Notes under the pieces: model-generated
The model's input: only the letters and a program-made list of their open reading frames with translations
Told to the model about the DNA's origin: nothing
Database searches by the model: none
Part shown: positions 11,238 through 23,581 of the stretch, one piece after another
Layout: each line of letters starts with the position of its first letter
How positions within the stretch are numbered: position 1 is the stretch's first letter
Made by a program: the position numbers and the translations under genes
Assembly (NCBI RefSeq): GCF_023278565.1
Contig: NC_064677.1
Coordinates: forward strand, 7,807,923 to 7,871,922
DNA: 64,000 nt
From: Colletotrichum lupini
Taxonomy: Eukaryota > Ascomycota > Sordariomycetes > Glomerellales > Glomerellaceae
Direction: 5' to 3'

Positions 11238-13268
11238 GCACTGTACAGTACACTATCGGTACTCTGAAATAACTGCCCAGTCAAAGCACGTCTCAACGCG
11301 TTCTCCCAAGGATCGGGATGCCACCCCAAATGTGAAGGTCTAGAATGGCCCTGGCGGGATACAACGCTGGGCGGTAGGATGCTTCATAAGGGCGCTTGCT
11401 CGCTCCTTTCCACAAAGACTCGTTTGCCAACGCGGTTGACTTTGTGGGCGATAGGACTCGAGAGCGGTGAACGGTGAACGGTCCTGGGACTGATTCCTCG
11501 CCTGCCCTCGACTTCCACCGAAGAGATCGTTGGTTCCCTGGGCTGTCTTAGGTTCTGCAGGAAGCCCGGTCCGAGCCGGCAGACCAACCGCGAAACGAGA
11601 GACCATTGTGATGACCGTTGCGTTGTAACTTGTCAACTATCCTCCAGCGGAAGTCTCCCGATGGCAAGAGGTCCTGAAGACCCGTATCCGTATGAACTGC
11701 TCGCATCTTCACGCTGCCCCCCAAAGCCACGAGGGAGAACAAGGCAGGGGGGCATGGGGCCGTGGTCGACTTGCCTTCCTTGGGAGCTCCAACCGCCCAG
11801 GGTGCCACGCTGTGTTTGCCTGTCAAATGGAGCTAACGGCGTGGCAATCATGTACGCTAGCCTCTGCGGATACAGCAGAAGCTAGCCCGCTGCTCCATTG
11901 TCTGTGGTGGTTTAGCTGAAGTGACGCTGTTCTTCCCTTCCCTTCCTACCAGAAGCCCAGCCCAGCTCGGCACATGGATAATCGAATGTGGCAGTTGGCG
12001 AAATGAAAAATGGGTTCATCAATGCGGTGAGGCAACGCAAACCAATAGCTCGACGACTATCAAGCATCAGGATCCGGATTCTCTCTGGTAATCAATCTAT
12101 CAGCTCCTACTGACGTACTTGACGTCAACGGCAATGTTTTGATGAGATGGTCCTCTTAGAAGAACCCCGTCACTTGGAATATGTCGTAGTTATTGGTTTT
12201 TAGGAATTTAATTCCCTCAAAATGAAATACCTACAGAACTTGGCATTTGGTGTTTGGTAAATGTTCTGTCGATTCTTTTATTGGGCCACCATCAACGCTG
12301 CCCACAAAGACAATGTTTCCCACCCCACCGGTCGTTGGCTTTTCATTTATACAGGTTAAGAGGACCTTGCAGAGTGCAGCTTGAGAACGAACGGACACCG
12401 GGCTTTAACCCGCATCGGAGATGCCGGTTGCTGCTGCAGCGTCCCCTGTGTTGTGTTGCCTCTGAGAGAGGAGAGGAGAGGAGAGGGGTAGCGCCGCAGC
12501 GGCGCGAACAACAAACTTGAGCCTCTCTCTTGACTCACGTCTCCAACTTGTCACGGGCGGCGAACTTGACCGACATAAGGCCTCAACTCAGCTATCGCGA
12601 GCCAATGAAAGGGATACGACCGCTCGCAGCAGCCAACAATTCGTCCGCCAGCTCCATCACATCATTTGCATGTACGACCTAGTTGAAAGGTACCTCGACG
12701 CGCCGCTCAGAGGCAATGGGTCTCAACGTAAGCTTCGAGCGCCCTTCTTCCGGGATTGGATCAGTGGTTCGCTCGCTCGTAACCGTTATGCACCAGCGCA
12801 CCAAGTTGTCACAAAAGGCGCATCCCATACCACCAATCAGCCTCGCCTCCCTGCTATCCTTCGCCCTGCACAGCGAAAGCCTTTCTCGAACATGATTTCA
12901 CCAGCCAATATCAGATGGCTAAATAGCCGCGGCTGGCGCTGCTCCATACGTATATCAATATGTCGGCATTTGAAGAGGGTATCTAGATAGGGTCCCTTTG
13001 AACAACGCCGGGCAAGGTAGGTGAGGATGCGCAGCCAAGGCAAGGGAAGTGGAGATGTGACGGTAACCCCAGTCCATCTCGTGAGACGGCAAGGGCTTCG
13101 ACGAGCTCCATAGTCGCGTGGCTTGACGTCTTTCCCAGGCTGATCCGATATGGGATGAAATATCTTAAAAAGTCCAAACAAGTAGGTAGTAGAAAAACGC
13201 GCTCCGCCAAACTCCCGACCACTAGACCGTTTCGATGTACCGTTTAACTTCCCTGTGTAGATACTTCG
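11238..13268. other. intergenic, no gene recognised
   Basis: Two kilobases of normal composition between the transposon and the 3' end of the glutamine-synthetase-like gene. Only short overlapping ORFs occur. A GAGAG-rich run is at about 12464-12487. No protein family could be recognised. Confidence 0.5.
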
Positions 13269-14871
13269 TTAGCCATGTTCATCTTCATCGCCATCAGATG
13301 TTACTCCGAGGGTTGTCACATACCAGTCTGTCACGGCCTCGTCCCAGACCCGAATTTCGTGATCTCTTGTTCCGCCAAAGTGATCGACAAAGTCATCACC
13401 GAACACTTCTCTTGCAATGCTCTCCTTTCGCATGAATCGATCATTTGCTTCACGCAGACTCTTTGCAAGCCGCACGCCCTTGTCAGCTTTACCGCCAACA
13501 TCCTCGCCCTTGCCCAAAGGCGGGACGGGGATCTCCAGCTTCTTCTCCACGCCTCGCCATCCGAGGGCGAGAATTGCTGCCAGAACGAAGAAAGGGTTGG
13601 TGTCTGCGCCCGGAACACGAACTTCGAATCGCGTTGCGCCAGGCTTCGATGTCGGTGGGGCGATGAGGCGAATTGATGCTGCTCTGTGCTCCAAGCCCCA
13701 TGATACTGTCACTGGCGCCCAAAAGTTCTCGACAAGGCGTTTGTAGGAGTTGACTGTGGGTGCCAGCATGGTCATGACATCTGGAAGACCCTCCAGCAAG
13801 CCGGCCAGGAAATGCCGGCCCAGATCGGAGAGATTAGCGACGTCGGGGTATGGCGCATTCTCATCCTTCGTCTCCCGAGCGAAAAGGTTCTTGCCATCCT
13901 TATCGACAATGGAAACGTGCATGTGTCCGCTGTTTCCAGGCAAGCCCTGCTTTGGCTTCGCCATGAAGCACGGCGTAATGCCGTATTTTGTTGCGACCGA
14001 CTTGACAACGTACCTGTGAGAACCACGGTCAGTGAGATGCAAGCCTAAACGAACCGGCCAACTCACTTGAACAAGCTGGCTCTGTCGGCCATCTGTGCGA
14101 TTTCTCCAAACTCAAGCGCGGCCTCAAAGACACCAGGGCCACTCTCCGTATGCCAACCCTCGATATCACACTTGAACTGAGAACAAGTCTCGAAAATGTC
14201 ATAGAAGTAGTCCTTGTTGTGCACCGTCCGGGTCAAACTGTAGCCAAACATGCCCTCTGTTAAGGACGGCAAAGCTTGCGGGGGGTTCTCTTGCAAGTAT
14301 CCGGCCGTTGAGCTCGAGGTTTCGGCGGTGCGCGTAGGCGCCTTGAATTGGTAGAACTCGTATTCGGCTGAGTGGGATCACGCGATTAGCTTGCCTTTTC
14401 TCCAAAAGGAGAGCAACGACGGAGCGTGTTTGCAGACTGACCTCCAGCCATGGCACCGTAGCCCTTGGCTTGCAACTTGGCCAGAGCATTCTTCAGCAGA
14501 CCACGGGGGCACGCGCAAATGGGCTCTTGCGTATCCGGATCGAAGAAGCTGACGAGGAAGAAGGGCACATTATCCTCCCAGGGGATGCGGCGGAAGCTAG
14601 AGAGATCAGGGATGGCAATCAGATCGTGGTAGCCGTTCTCGGCGTTGCTGATCTTGAGCTCCTTGATGTATGTCATATCGTGCATATCCCAACCAAAGAT
14701 GACAGAACAGAAGCCAAAGCCTGATTTGGCGACGGACAGGAACTTGTTCTTGGACACCAGCTTTCCTCGGAGCATGCCGTCGACATCGATACCGGCAAGC
14801 TTGACCTTGTTATCATTCTTGAGAAGCTCGGGTAGCGACTCGATGGTCACGGCTTCGTTGGACGACGCCAT
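13269..14871 (-). CDS. glutamine synthetase-like (type I, FluG C-domain/PuuA-like) enzyme
   Basis: Three exons: 14871-14442, 14367-14067 and 14013-13269, introns 74 and 53 bp, 491 residues. The N-terminal beta-grasp region (about 1-115) includes GIDVDGMLRGKLV. The catalytic domain shows GAEYEFYQF (metal-binding ExE type, about 143-151), HTESGPGVFEAAL, GNSGHMHVS (about 269-277), APTVNSYKRL, EHRAASIRLI and EVRVPGADTNPF (about 373-384). These are the ATP-, metal- and glutamate-binding motifs of bacterial-type GS-I relatives. The family ligates glutamate to ammonia or an amine such as a polyamine or ethanolamine. Fungal cytosolic glutamine synthetase is the shorter eukaryotic type, so this is probably a gamma-glutamyl-amine ligase rather than the housekeeping enzyme. 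It lacks the N-terminal amidohydrolase domain of full-length FluG. Confidence 0.85.
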
Positions 14872-17800
14872 TGTGGATTAAGATAAGATGGTAAGAATGC
14901 GCGAATGCAATGAAGCTACTAATTGACTTTGGATGGCGATGGATGGGACGAAAGCTCGCGGCTTGGAGTTGGGGTTGGAGTTGAAGGTGTGGTAGCAGCA
15001 AAGTCTGTCGTGGCAGAAGGACGAGAGGAAAGAAGTGTTTGCTGCTTTCTACGTGCGTGCGAACTGATAAATGAGGATGTCTAGAAGTAGGCCGTGGCAG
15101 AGGACGGGAGAGAGGAAAAGAAAATGATCAGCAGAGCGCGCAAGAGACACGAGGAACAGACCGAGGCGGAACAAAGTCGTGGGTCCTGAGCAAGCCGAGA
15201 GACTGGAGACGGATGGACTTGAGGGACTTGAGGTCGGGATCTTGAGGGAACGCGGAAAGAGACGTGTAGGGCCAGCGGTACGGAGCAATTATCGTATCTT
15301 TGGAGAGGTATGTTATCCGTAGGTGGGAACGTAAGGTAGTTAGGGACTTGCGGAGTGAGCGAGCATTGAGCAGCAGCAAGAGTCGCAAGAGCAAGGAAGA
15401 GAGCGCCGCTGCATACTGCCCGCGCACCCCCAGATGTTTGCCCCAAAGTATCTTTCCATGGAATTGTAGGCGAGCATATACATGGCTTAGCTCCAAGGTT
15501 CCCTCGTCTGCGGCAACTGGTGTGGATTGTCCCGCCGATAAGGGAGCGCGCGGCCAATGGAATGATGCGATTTGGGGATTTGGGGGAGCTGGGGAAGCCG
15601 AGTGACGACTGACAACCTGGAAATAACCTTGCCCTCCATTGCCTTGCGCTTGCCCTTGATTGCGGTTTACGGTTTACCTAACGCTTCCGACTGAGCAATG
15701 ACATAGACCCGGAGCGCCAATCTGTTTACAACCTACCTTAAGCACGTTCAGATTTGAGTGTGGAAGGTATCGAGCCGCGTGAGCTGCTTCCCATCCTGTT
15801 CCATGTATCATGTTCCTTGGCAATCGACGTCTGCTTCCCGGGCACCTACCTCTCGGTTCGACGCGGGGATACCATTAGCAGGTGAGCGGCACCCAGCGGC
15901 ACAGAGCGAGGAAGGAGGGGGAGGGACGCTGACTTTCTCGGTGCGTCATTGCGGCAGTCACGCAGGCAACCTGGAAGACCAGGCTGGGGTGGCTAGACCG
16001 CGGTACGTTCCCAAGGGACGCACTGTCCGGGCCACGACTCCTCCTCCCCACCTCAGCTCAGTGATGAGTCTTCTCGTTCAGTCTCCTCAACCTCAGGCAC
16101 AGGCACTTCTTAACGTGCCTCCCTCGGCCAGAATGCGCAGGATCCCATGGGCGCCTTCCATCTGGTAGATGCGTGTCTTAGGTAAGTCAAAGCCTGGATG
16201 GGCAGGACACAGGAAGGAGCCCAGGTGGTCTGGGATGCTATTGCTGGATTGTGACAAAAATAATGGAATTGTCTCAACCGCCATTGGGGCCACTTGCTGT
16301 TGCAGCTGGCGACAACTTGGTAGTCATCACTGTGTGAGTATGAGAGATTTTTTGCGAAGACCAATATCTTCTCCATGCTTCCTCGCACGCTGTCTCCATC
16401 TCTGTCCACCTGTCTTCCTCCCTTACAACTTGCAAACTGCTCTCAGTCCCTCTCCAGTCAACAACATCACCACCATCGCTACTTCATCGTGAGCTTCTTC
16501 ACTGTCGCCAACCCATCAACGCCAATCTTACCCCACGCCAACCGTTGCCCATCCCGCATGCTGCCGCGCTGTGTTGCTTGATTGACCTGAGACCGCGGCA
16601 CCCGGCTGCTCGATGCCAAAAGGAACATCCCCGAACCCAGATAGATCTCTTGGCCCCATGACGGCCAGATCCTCCGCGCTTGACTTGCCGACAGCGGGGA
16701 GTTCTGAATTGGAGGGGTTCACGATGGGGACTCAACTTCATCAGTCAATGACCCCTCTGCCGCCTCCACAGCCCACTACTGTCGCTTCTACCCACCCTTG
16801 TCATGTTCTATTGTCCGCTGATACCGCACACAGCTTTCTTTGCGCAACTTTCTTTGTCGCCAGCGCGGCAAATACCTATCCTCTTTGATCCTGTGCAATT
16901 GTCAACAATGACATTACTCGAGTACCTGCGCATCCTCGTCTCCATCTCTCGTACTGCCGCCTGCTCGCTCAACTGAAATCAATGTTCTACCGCCGCCCTC
17001 ACACGGTTCACCCCCCGGACGCCAGGCGTCTATCGGCACCGCCGCCCCTCGACTTGGGGAACCCCTCAGCGCGGTCCCGAGCCGCGATCTGCCACGATCC
17101 ACGAATGATGAATTTGTGAATGGTAATGGTTTCTCCGATGCGTCCGGACTCAAACACCACATGGACGTTTCTCATTCACCGTCAAGGCCCCCGGCTGCCC
17201 ACATGACGATGTGAGCCTGAGAGGTGTGGAGGGGCTCGAACTGACCGCTTCCATTACCGCTTCGCTTGCCTGGCGCCTCTCTCCGCCCTTGAATTCCCCA
17301 AGTCACCAAGTGTTTCCGGATGGTACGGTTACAGACACACACCGTATTCACTCTACCACCTGCATTCTGCCGCCACGCCGCCCAATCTCACACCGTCCGG
17401 AGTACGAACACATACACACCTTGACACCTGACGAGACGCTCAGTGGCGACTTGTCTGATCAACTTTCAATCCAGCAGATCCCGAGTCTGTGCCTTTCTTG
17501 GTCTGTACTCCTAGTCCGATAATTCTGAGCTTTTAACTCTCGCAATTCGATGCTATTGGCCTGGATTCGCCTTAGCTCACCAATCCAGCTGCACTCTCGG
17601 AACCATGCACATAGGGTCTCGTTCCTTTGTTCCACAACTGGCTCTACTACATACTCCTATCCAACGTCTACCGATGATGGGTTTTTCTTATATCTCCAAG
17701 ATAGAGAGATAACGCATCCTGCGAAAGATGCAGCCAGCCTCTGGAGGTAGCGCTCGCTCGACTCACCCTCTCGCCGCCGGACACCTCACCCAACCTTACC

Positions 17801-18789
17801 AGTGTACGGAGTACCACAGTGTCTCCCTCTCATAACCCCCCTCCATCAGACACGGAGGGGTTGGTTCCTGACTTGGACGTCCGTCATGCAACGCCGCGGT
17901 CTGACCCACTGATAAGAGATAACGCGATATCGGAACTTGCGCCCGTCGACACGTTTTATGCTCCGTATTTGGAAATCCACCAACGCATGCGATGCCGCCT
18001 ATCGTTGACCGACAAGCTCCGTTCTGATCAGTGGTAGATGGACGGTTTATCGATCACGATCTAAGCCGTTTCTTTTACATCCCTAGGGCTGTACAGCTGG
18101 ACAGGCACGGCATGGAGTAGGGACACCATGGCCCTGGCAACGATGCGCAGCTTGCCTGCCCAACCTGCCAACCTAGGACGGTCCTGGCTGCACCCCGTCA
18201 CCCCGTGTCACATATGGGAGCCGAGATGGTGTTCCCGATGCGCCGTTGTCGGATCAATTTCGCCAGAGGAAGGCTCGAGCAGCTAATCGTGAGCAAGGAA
18301 GGGGGTGGGCGTTGATGTCTGGCGTATCTCGATATGTATCCGTACCGCGCTTGCGCGCTTTGTATCCAGTGCCTACTCCGTGTTTGCGACTATCTTAGCA
18401 GTCCCGTCCATCATTCTGTCTTAGTCGATGGAAATTGGCCAGGGCGGCAACAAGTGGCCTGGACCCCGGATTTCCTTGACTCATTTTCTGCCAGACGACG
18501 GCCTTCTATCCTTCTTCGGCTCCATTCTACTAGACCAGCTTACTGATTTCTTTAAACACATCGTGCCCATCGCATCGTGGTGACCGTCCTGCTCTTCTCT
18601 CTTCTCATCAACACACTTTGTTTCCAACTAAGAGCTCCAAGCTATCAACGGGACTTTGACTACCACATCAAAACCTTCGAACCCCAACTCGTTCCTCCGC
18701 CACTTCGCGATTCACCAACTGTGACTTGCGACTCAACATCACAGCAACAACAAAAAGACACACTCCGAAAGACATCAACACCTTTGAAA
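14872..18789. other. 3.9 kb divergent intergenic region, no gene recognised
   Basis: Lies between the divergent glutamine-synthetase-like and SDR genes and has normal base composition. Pyrimidine-rich tracts (about 16370-16520 and 18580-18640) and a CAA/ACA-rich stretch just before 18790 look like promoter and leader sequence. GTACGGAGTACC is present near 17804-17815. No convincing coding exon was found on either strand; an unrecognised gene with short exons cannot be excluded. Confidence 0.45.
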
Positions 18790-20089
18790 ATGGGTTCCGT
18801 TCCTGCTGAGATTGGAGGTCGCCTGGCTGGCAAGAACGCCGTCGTCACTGGCGCTGCTGGGTAAGGTCACCCAATGCAATGTTGCAACCCCCTCATGGTC
18901 TCACAGGCGCCTTATCAGCACGGCGCATCGGGATGAGTCCCCAGTGGCTGGGCGTTCACCGCATCATACACACATGGCATACAGGATCCGATAAGCTGAC
19001 AAGCAATTGTGACAGTGGCATTGGCTTGGAGACGACCATTCTCTTTGCGAAGGAGGGTGCCAGCGTTGCTATGGCCGATATCTCTGCCCCGGCACTCGAA
19101 AAGGCGAAGGCCAAGGTTCTGTCGCTGCTCCCGTCGGCCAGAATTGAGACCAAGGTACGTTGAGTCAGGCTGCGAATGAAAAGTGTTGGAAGATCCCATT
19201 CCCGCCGCTCCGGCGTGCATCAAATCAAACGCCGACAGCAATGCACTGCACAACGCTGGACACAGCGACAACAGCAGCACACCTGCACATTGCACAACGC
19301 GAAAGAAAAAATTACCCCGCCATGCCCCGCCATTTATCTTGTCTCGTTTCTTGCCTCGTCACACGACACAACGCGAAACCCAACGACTGGGAGTGTTCCA
19401 TTCAATTTGCTAACGATTTCTCTTCGCCATGATAGGTCACCGATGTTTCCAAGGAAGACCAGGTCAAGGCCCTCATTGATTCCGTTGATGCCTGGGGTGG
19501 ACTCGACATTATCTTCAACAATGCCGGAATTATGCACGCCAAGGACGACGATGCCGTGAACACCCCCGAGGAGATCTGGGATCTGACCCAGAACATCAAC
19601 GTCAAGGGAGTTTGGTTCGGCAGCAAGCACGCCGTTCTCGCCCTCCGCCGCAACAAGAAGACAAAGGGCTCCATCATCAACACCGCCTCAGTTGTCGCTC
19701 TTGTCGGCGCTGCTACTCCCCAGCTTGCCTACACCGCTTCCAAGGGTGCCGTCCTTGCCCTTACCCGTGAGCTCGCCATGGTCCACGCCCGCGAGGGTTA
19801 CCGCTTCAACTCCCTCTGCCCGGCGCCTCTCAACACTCCTCTGTTGCAGGACTGGCTCGGCGACGACGTGCCCAAGCGCATGCGCCGCGAGATTCACTTC
19901 CCTACCGGCCGCTTCGGCGAGGCCATTGAGCAGGCCCAGGCTGTTCTCTTCCTCGCCAGCGACGAGTCCAGCTTCGTGAACGGCCACGATATGGTTGTCG
20001 ACGGCGGCATGACCAAGGCCTACGTTACCCCCGAGGGCCCCGCGGCGCCTGCCCCCATCAACAACGCCAGCCGCACCAGCCTCGAGTAA
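18790..20089 (+). CDS. classical short-chain dehydrogenase/reductase
   Basis: Three exons: 18790-18860, 19016-19154 and 19436-20089, with introns of 155 and 281 bp, longer than others in the window; 287 residues. The Rossmann glycine motif TGAAGGIGLE (about 20-29) is rebuilt only when the first intron is removed. NNAG is at about 98-101, a conserved Asn in NINVKG near 125, Ser near 155 and the catalytic Tyr169-x3-Lys173 in YTASK. C-terminal features typical of the family are FLASDESSFVNGHDMVVDGG. The enzyme should oxidise or reduce a hydroxyl/keto group with NAD(P), but the substrate cannot be read from the sequence. No targeting signal is evident. Its neighbours on the right are methylcitrate-cycle genes; a shared pathway is only a possibility. 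Confidence 0.85.
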
Positions 20090-20433
20090 TGGTTGCGTTG
20101 CGCTGCTTGTTTGAATCCGATTTTCACGATATGATACCGTATTGGGTTGGAGTTTAGGGCGCTGGGCAAGAGACTGGGGCGTACACGGCCGAAAGGCCAT
20201 GATGATGACACTGTGCATAGACAAATTGAAGCATTTATTCTTGAAGCTCACAAAACCAGTGATTATATTGTTCCGTCTGCGAGACCTCGTGTTTTAGCCC
20301 AACCTCCCATCTACAGGCAGGCAAACACGGAATATGCAGGCGAGAGGTGTACATCAAGAAACGACAAATTGATATCCTGAAAACGCTAGAAGATTTCCGC
20401 AACGCCGCCCACATGCATTTTATAGATGGCTCT

Positions 20434-22303
20434 CTAGTGGAACTGGCTCTCAGTGTTGCCCTCGCCCATGCTCTTACTGCTCGAGCTGCCACTCTGGATA
20501 GCCCCGAGGATTCCGTCAATATAGCTAGCGCCACTCCACTTCTGATGCGTCAAAACGTCACAGCCACCCTCCTTCTCACGCCTCTGCACAATGTTCACAT
20601 ACGCCAGCATGCCATCCTTCTTGAAATCCCTCGCAAGCTCGTTCGTGATGGTGGCGTTGGAGTGCAGGCCAGCAAGCGATATAAGCTGCAGCACAAATCC
20701 TTCCTTGGCGATATCCCAAATAAAGCTCTTGAGCGTCTCGTCTGTGAATCCGTGTGCCATCCAGTTGAAAGAAGGGCTGAGGTTGTAGACGAGCCCCTTG
20801 CCCGGATAGACGGCGCGGACGGCCCTGGCGAGATCTGTGGCGACCTTGACGTTGGGATCACCCGTCTCGACCCACAGGAGGTCAGCGTAGGGGCCGAAGG
20901 CAATGGCGCGCTTCGTGGCGGCGTCCATGCCGGCGCGGTAGTGGTAGAAGCCTTCGCGCGTGCGGGGCACGTCCCAGGAGAAGTAGACAGGTGTCGAGGT
21001 GTGCTCGTTGGCGAGCTTGCGGCGCTGGGAGATTCCCATATCGCGGTTGGAGCGTGTCGCTTTGAGATACGCGTCAATCTTGTCCTGGGAGACACCCTCC
21101 CTTTTCATATGCGCCACGGCGGCCTCGTCAAAGGTCACCAGCTTGGTGCTCTTGACCCAGTTGGCCTCGAAAGCGTCGATCTCGGCCCCAACCGCGCCCT
21201 TGGCCTCCATGGCCTGGATAGTCTCGGCGAGGGGCTCGAAGCTCGGGTCCGCCACGCCCAGGATGAATTCGTGATCGCGGACGTCAATGGCACTGCTGAT
21301 GAGTTTTCCGCTCTCCGAATCGGTGCGGGCGATGACGAGGTTCTCGCAGCCCATGACGTCCCATTGGAAACGAGCGGCGTTGAGACGGTTGATGTGCTCG
21401 CCAATGGGGACGAGGACCTTGCCAGCCAAGTGGCCGCACTTCTTGCCGCCGTGGAGCTGATCCTCAAAGTGCACCGCAGCGGCACCGTTCTCTGCGAAAA
21501 GTTTGGCGAGCTTGAGAACGGCGGAGAGACCACCGTGTCCGGTGTCGCCATCGGCAATGATGGGTCGTAGATAGTCAATATACGGGGTCTTTGCGCGTTC
21601 TTCGGCCTTGAGCTTCCGCCGAGAATCCCATTGTTTCCGATCATGCATCGACTGCGCCTTGGCGAGACGTTGGACTTGGTTCGGAACGGTGTTGTAAGGG
21701 TAGTCGCCGAAGTCGGGGGAAACCTCGTTGGTAGAGGTCAGGAGGGAGGAGCAGGCCCAGCCTGAGATATACAGGACTTCTTGGTGAGGGGCCTGCTGGG
21801 TCATTTGGACAGGATCAATGGCGCCCACTACAAGATATAGGCGGTTAGCATGTGCCCATCTATAGAGAGGTGGGGAGAGGAGCGTCCGTACTCGTATGGA
21901 TAGGCTTGCCCTCAGCTCCCCGCTCCTTGACGAGGTTGAAAAGCTTTCTAGCCATGACGGAGCTCGGGTATGACTGATGCTGCGAACCGCGCTTGGAAAC
22001 CACATCGGCTGAGCTGTATGGCCGCTTGATGCCTTCATATCTCGGTGACTGCCACCATGCCTCAACCTCTTTGATCTGTGCTTCGTAGAGTTCATCCTCG
22101 GCAGTACCGGCCTTCTTAGACTCGGCCAGAAGTTGGAAGTTATCGCTGGGAGGGGCGGAGGCAGAGAAGAGATTCTTGGGTGTTTGTGCCATTCTCCTTG
22201 TTATTGAGAAATAGCGCACAGCAGCAGCAGCAGCAGGTGTTGAAGACGGGCTGATGAGAGGAACCCTCCGGGTGACTGCTCGCGCAGCAGCTCGTCGCAT
22301 CAT
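20434..22303 (-). CDS. 2-methylisocitrate lyase, mitochondrial
   Basis: Two exons: 22303-21892 and 21827-20434, intron 64 bp (GTACGG...TTGTAG), 601 residues. The first 30 residues ([16 protein letters not shown]...) are Arg/Ala-rich with no acids, a mitochondrial presequence, whereas fungal isocitrate lyase proper is glyoxysomal. GDTGHGG lies at about 231-237 and the active-site [10 protein letters not shown] has its Cys at about 268, followed by EHINRL. The neighbouring residues ([19 protein letters not shown]) fit the methylisocitrate lyase branch as remembered, rather than AcuD-type isocitrate lyase. The enzyme splits 2-methylisocitrate to pyruvate and succinate, the last step of the methylcitrate cycle. 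It is divergent from methylcitrate synthase, which supports this assignment over isocitrate lyase. A methionine 22 codons further upstream in frame (at 22369) is a less likely start. Confidence 0.85.
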
Positions 22304-23581
22304 TGTCGTGTTTCCTTCTTCTGGAGGTAGGAGTACCGAGATGCTGCAAAGTGTGACGGAGAAGCACAAGACAGAATCTGCAAGACTTGCCCCGGTCGTG
22401 GTATTGTCTACAGAGCGATGATGCCCGCCTATTACGAGGAGTTTAGCGTCGTATCGCCGGCGAGGCAGGTTTCTACAAAAGCAAATCCGAGAGGCAACGA
22501 CTCGGTACTCGGGACAAAGGATGTTACATAAGATAAGAGTAGCTGAATGGGAATAACGTGGGAAATGGACAGGCGCAATTGGGAGCGCTCAACTTCGGCG
22601 AGTGTTAGCCGGGCAAAAGCGAATCAACAGCCTTGGTAAGCAGCGGCAAGACGAATGTCACCACGTGCAAGGCCAATGTGAAGTGCTCTCATTGGTCAAT
22701 TGACAAGACCAAAGGTCCGCAGTTGCGTCGGCTTGCCTCGGCCCATTCTTTTCCCCTCATCGGCCACAGACTCACAGTGCCAGCGACGTGGGGAAGGACT
22801 GATGTTAAAGCAGCTAGGTACGGAGTACTACGTATGGTGAAGCAAATATGGGTCTGTGAACTTCCCCGGCCACTCACGGCGCACGGGATATGGGCAATGA
22901 CGCTCCGGCCGCTGGAACCCGTACTGCCCGTGCCAAACGTGGAGGAGGAGGACAAAAAGCTGGGGTCCCGTCCCCTGTCGTTCCAGTGCACTCCCCCACC
23001 GGCCTTGAAGACCACTCCGCCAGCGTCTTACTAGCCACAATATCTACCTACCTAGGTAGGTACCGGGCACACAACCCAAGGTAGTCCGCTTAACATGGGA
23101 TTGGTAGTTTCCCTACCGTTCAATGTTAAGGCACCGGACCGGCATACCTACTACCTTGCCCGTACATGGCTGGCGGCGGTCTGAGGAGTGCAGCAGCACG
23201 CTGACTTACACATCCCCTCTCCCGCGGGGGTAGGTCAGTGCCGCTCACCCAGGCTTCCCCAACCTCGGGTCAAGCTGTTTGTCTCGGCCTGCTGCGGTAC
23301 CTGCTTATCTAGTAGGTCGGCACAATGTGAAGTTTCCTCGCCCGTCTGCTCGTGACTCTTCTTCCTCAAGTTTCTCCTCCTACAGTAAATTCATCACCAG
23401 CTGCTTGTCTCTACTTACCTACCTCCAGTACTCCTCAAATCATTTTGGCCCGATCCAGCCGATTGATTCAGTAGCCATTCGACTACTGTTGCCTCTCCCG
23501 GTCACCTTATTTCGTCCTCTACCCCTCTCTATCACTTCTCCGTCGCTGATCCTCCCTTTGAATTTCTCTCGGTCGGCAGCC
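22304..23581. promoter_or_regulatory. shared divergent promoter region of the methylcitrate-cycle pair
   Basis: 1278 bp between the two start codons. It holds an 18-bp perfect palindrome at 23045-23062 (TACCTACCTAGGTAGGTA), an ACGGAGTACTACGTA motif near 22819, and a GC-rich CCCGCGGGGG segment near 23221. The pyrimidine-rich stretch from 23340 to 23580 probably covers the synthase transcription start and leader. Confidence 0.5.

Noticed and set aside
20347..21570. 407-codon plus-strand open frame
   Set aside because: It is exactly antisense to the main exon of methylisocitrate lyase and shows no family signature; a codon-bias shadow.
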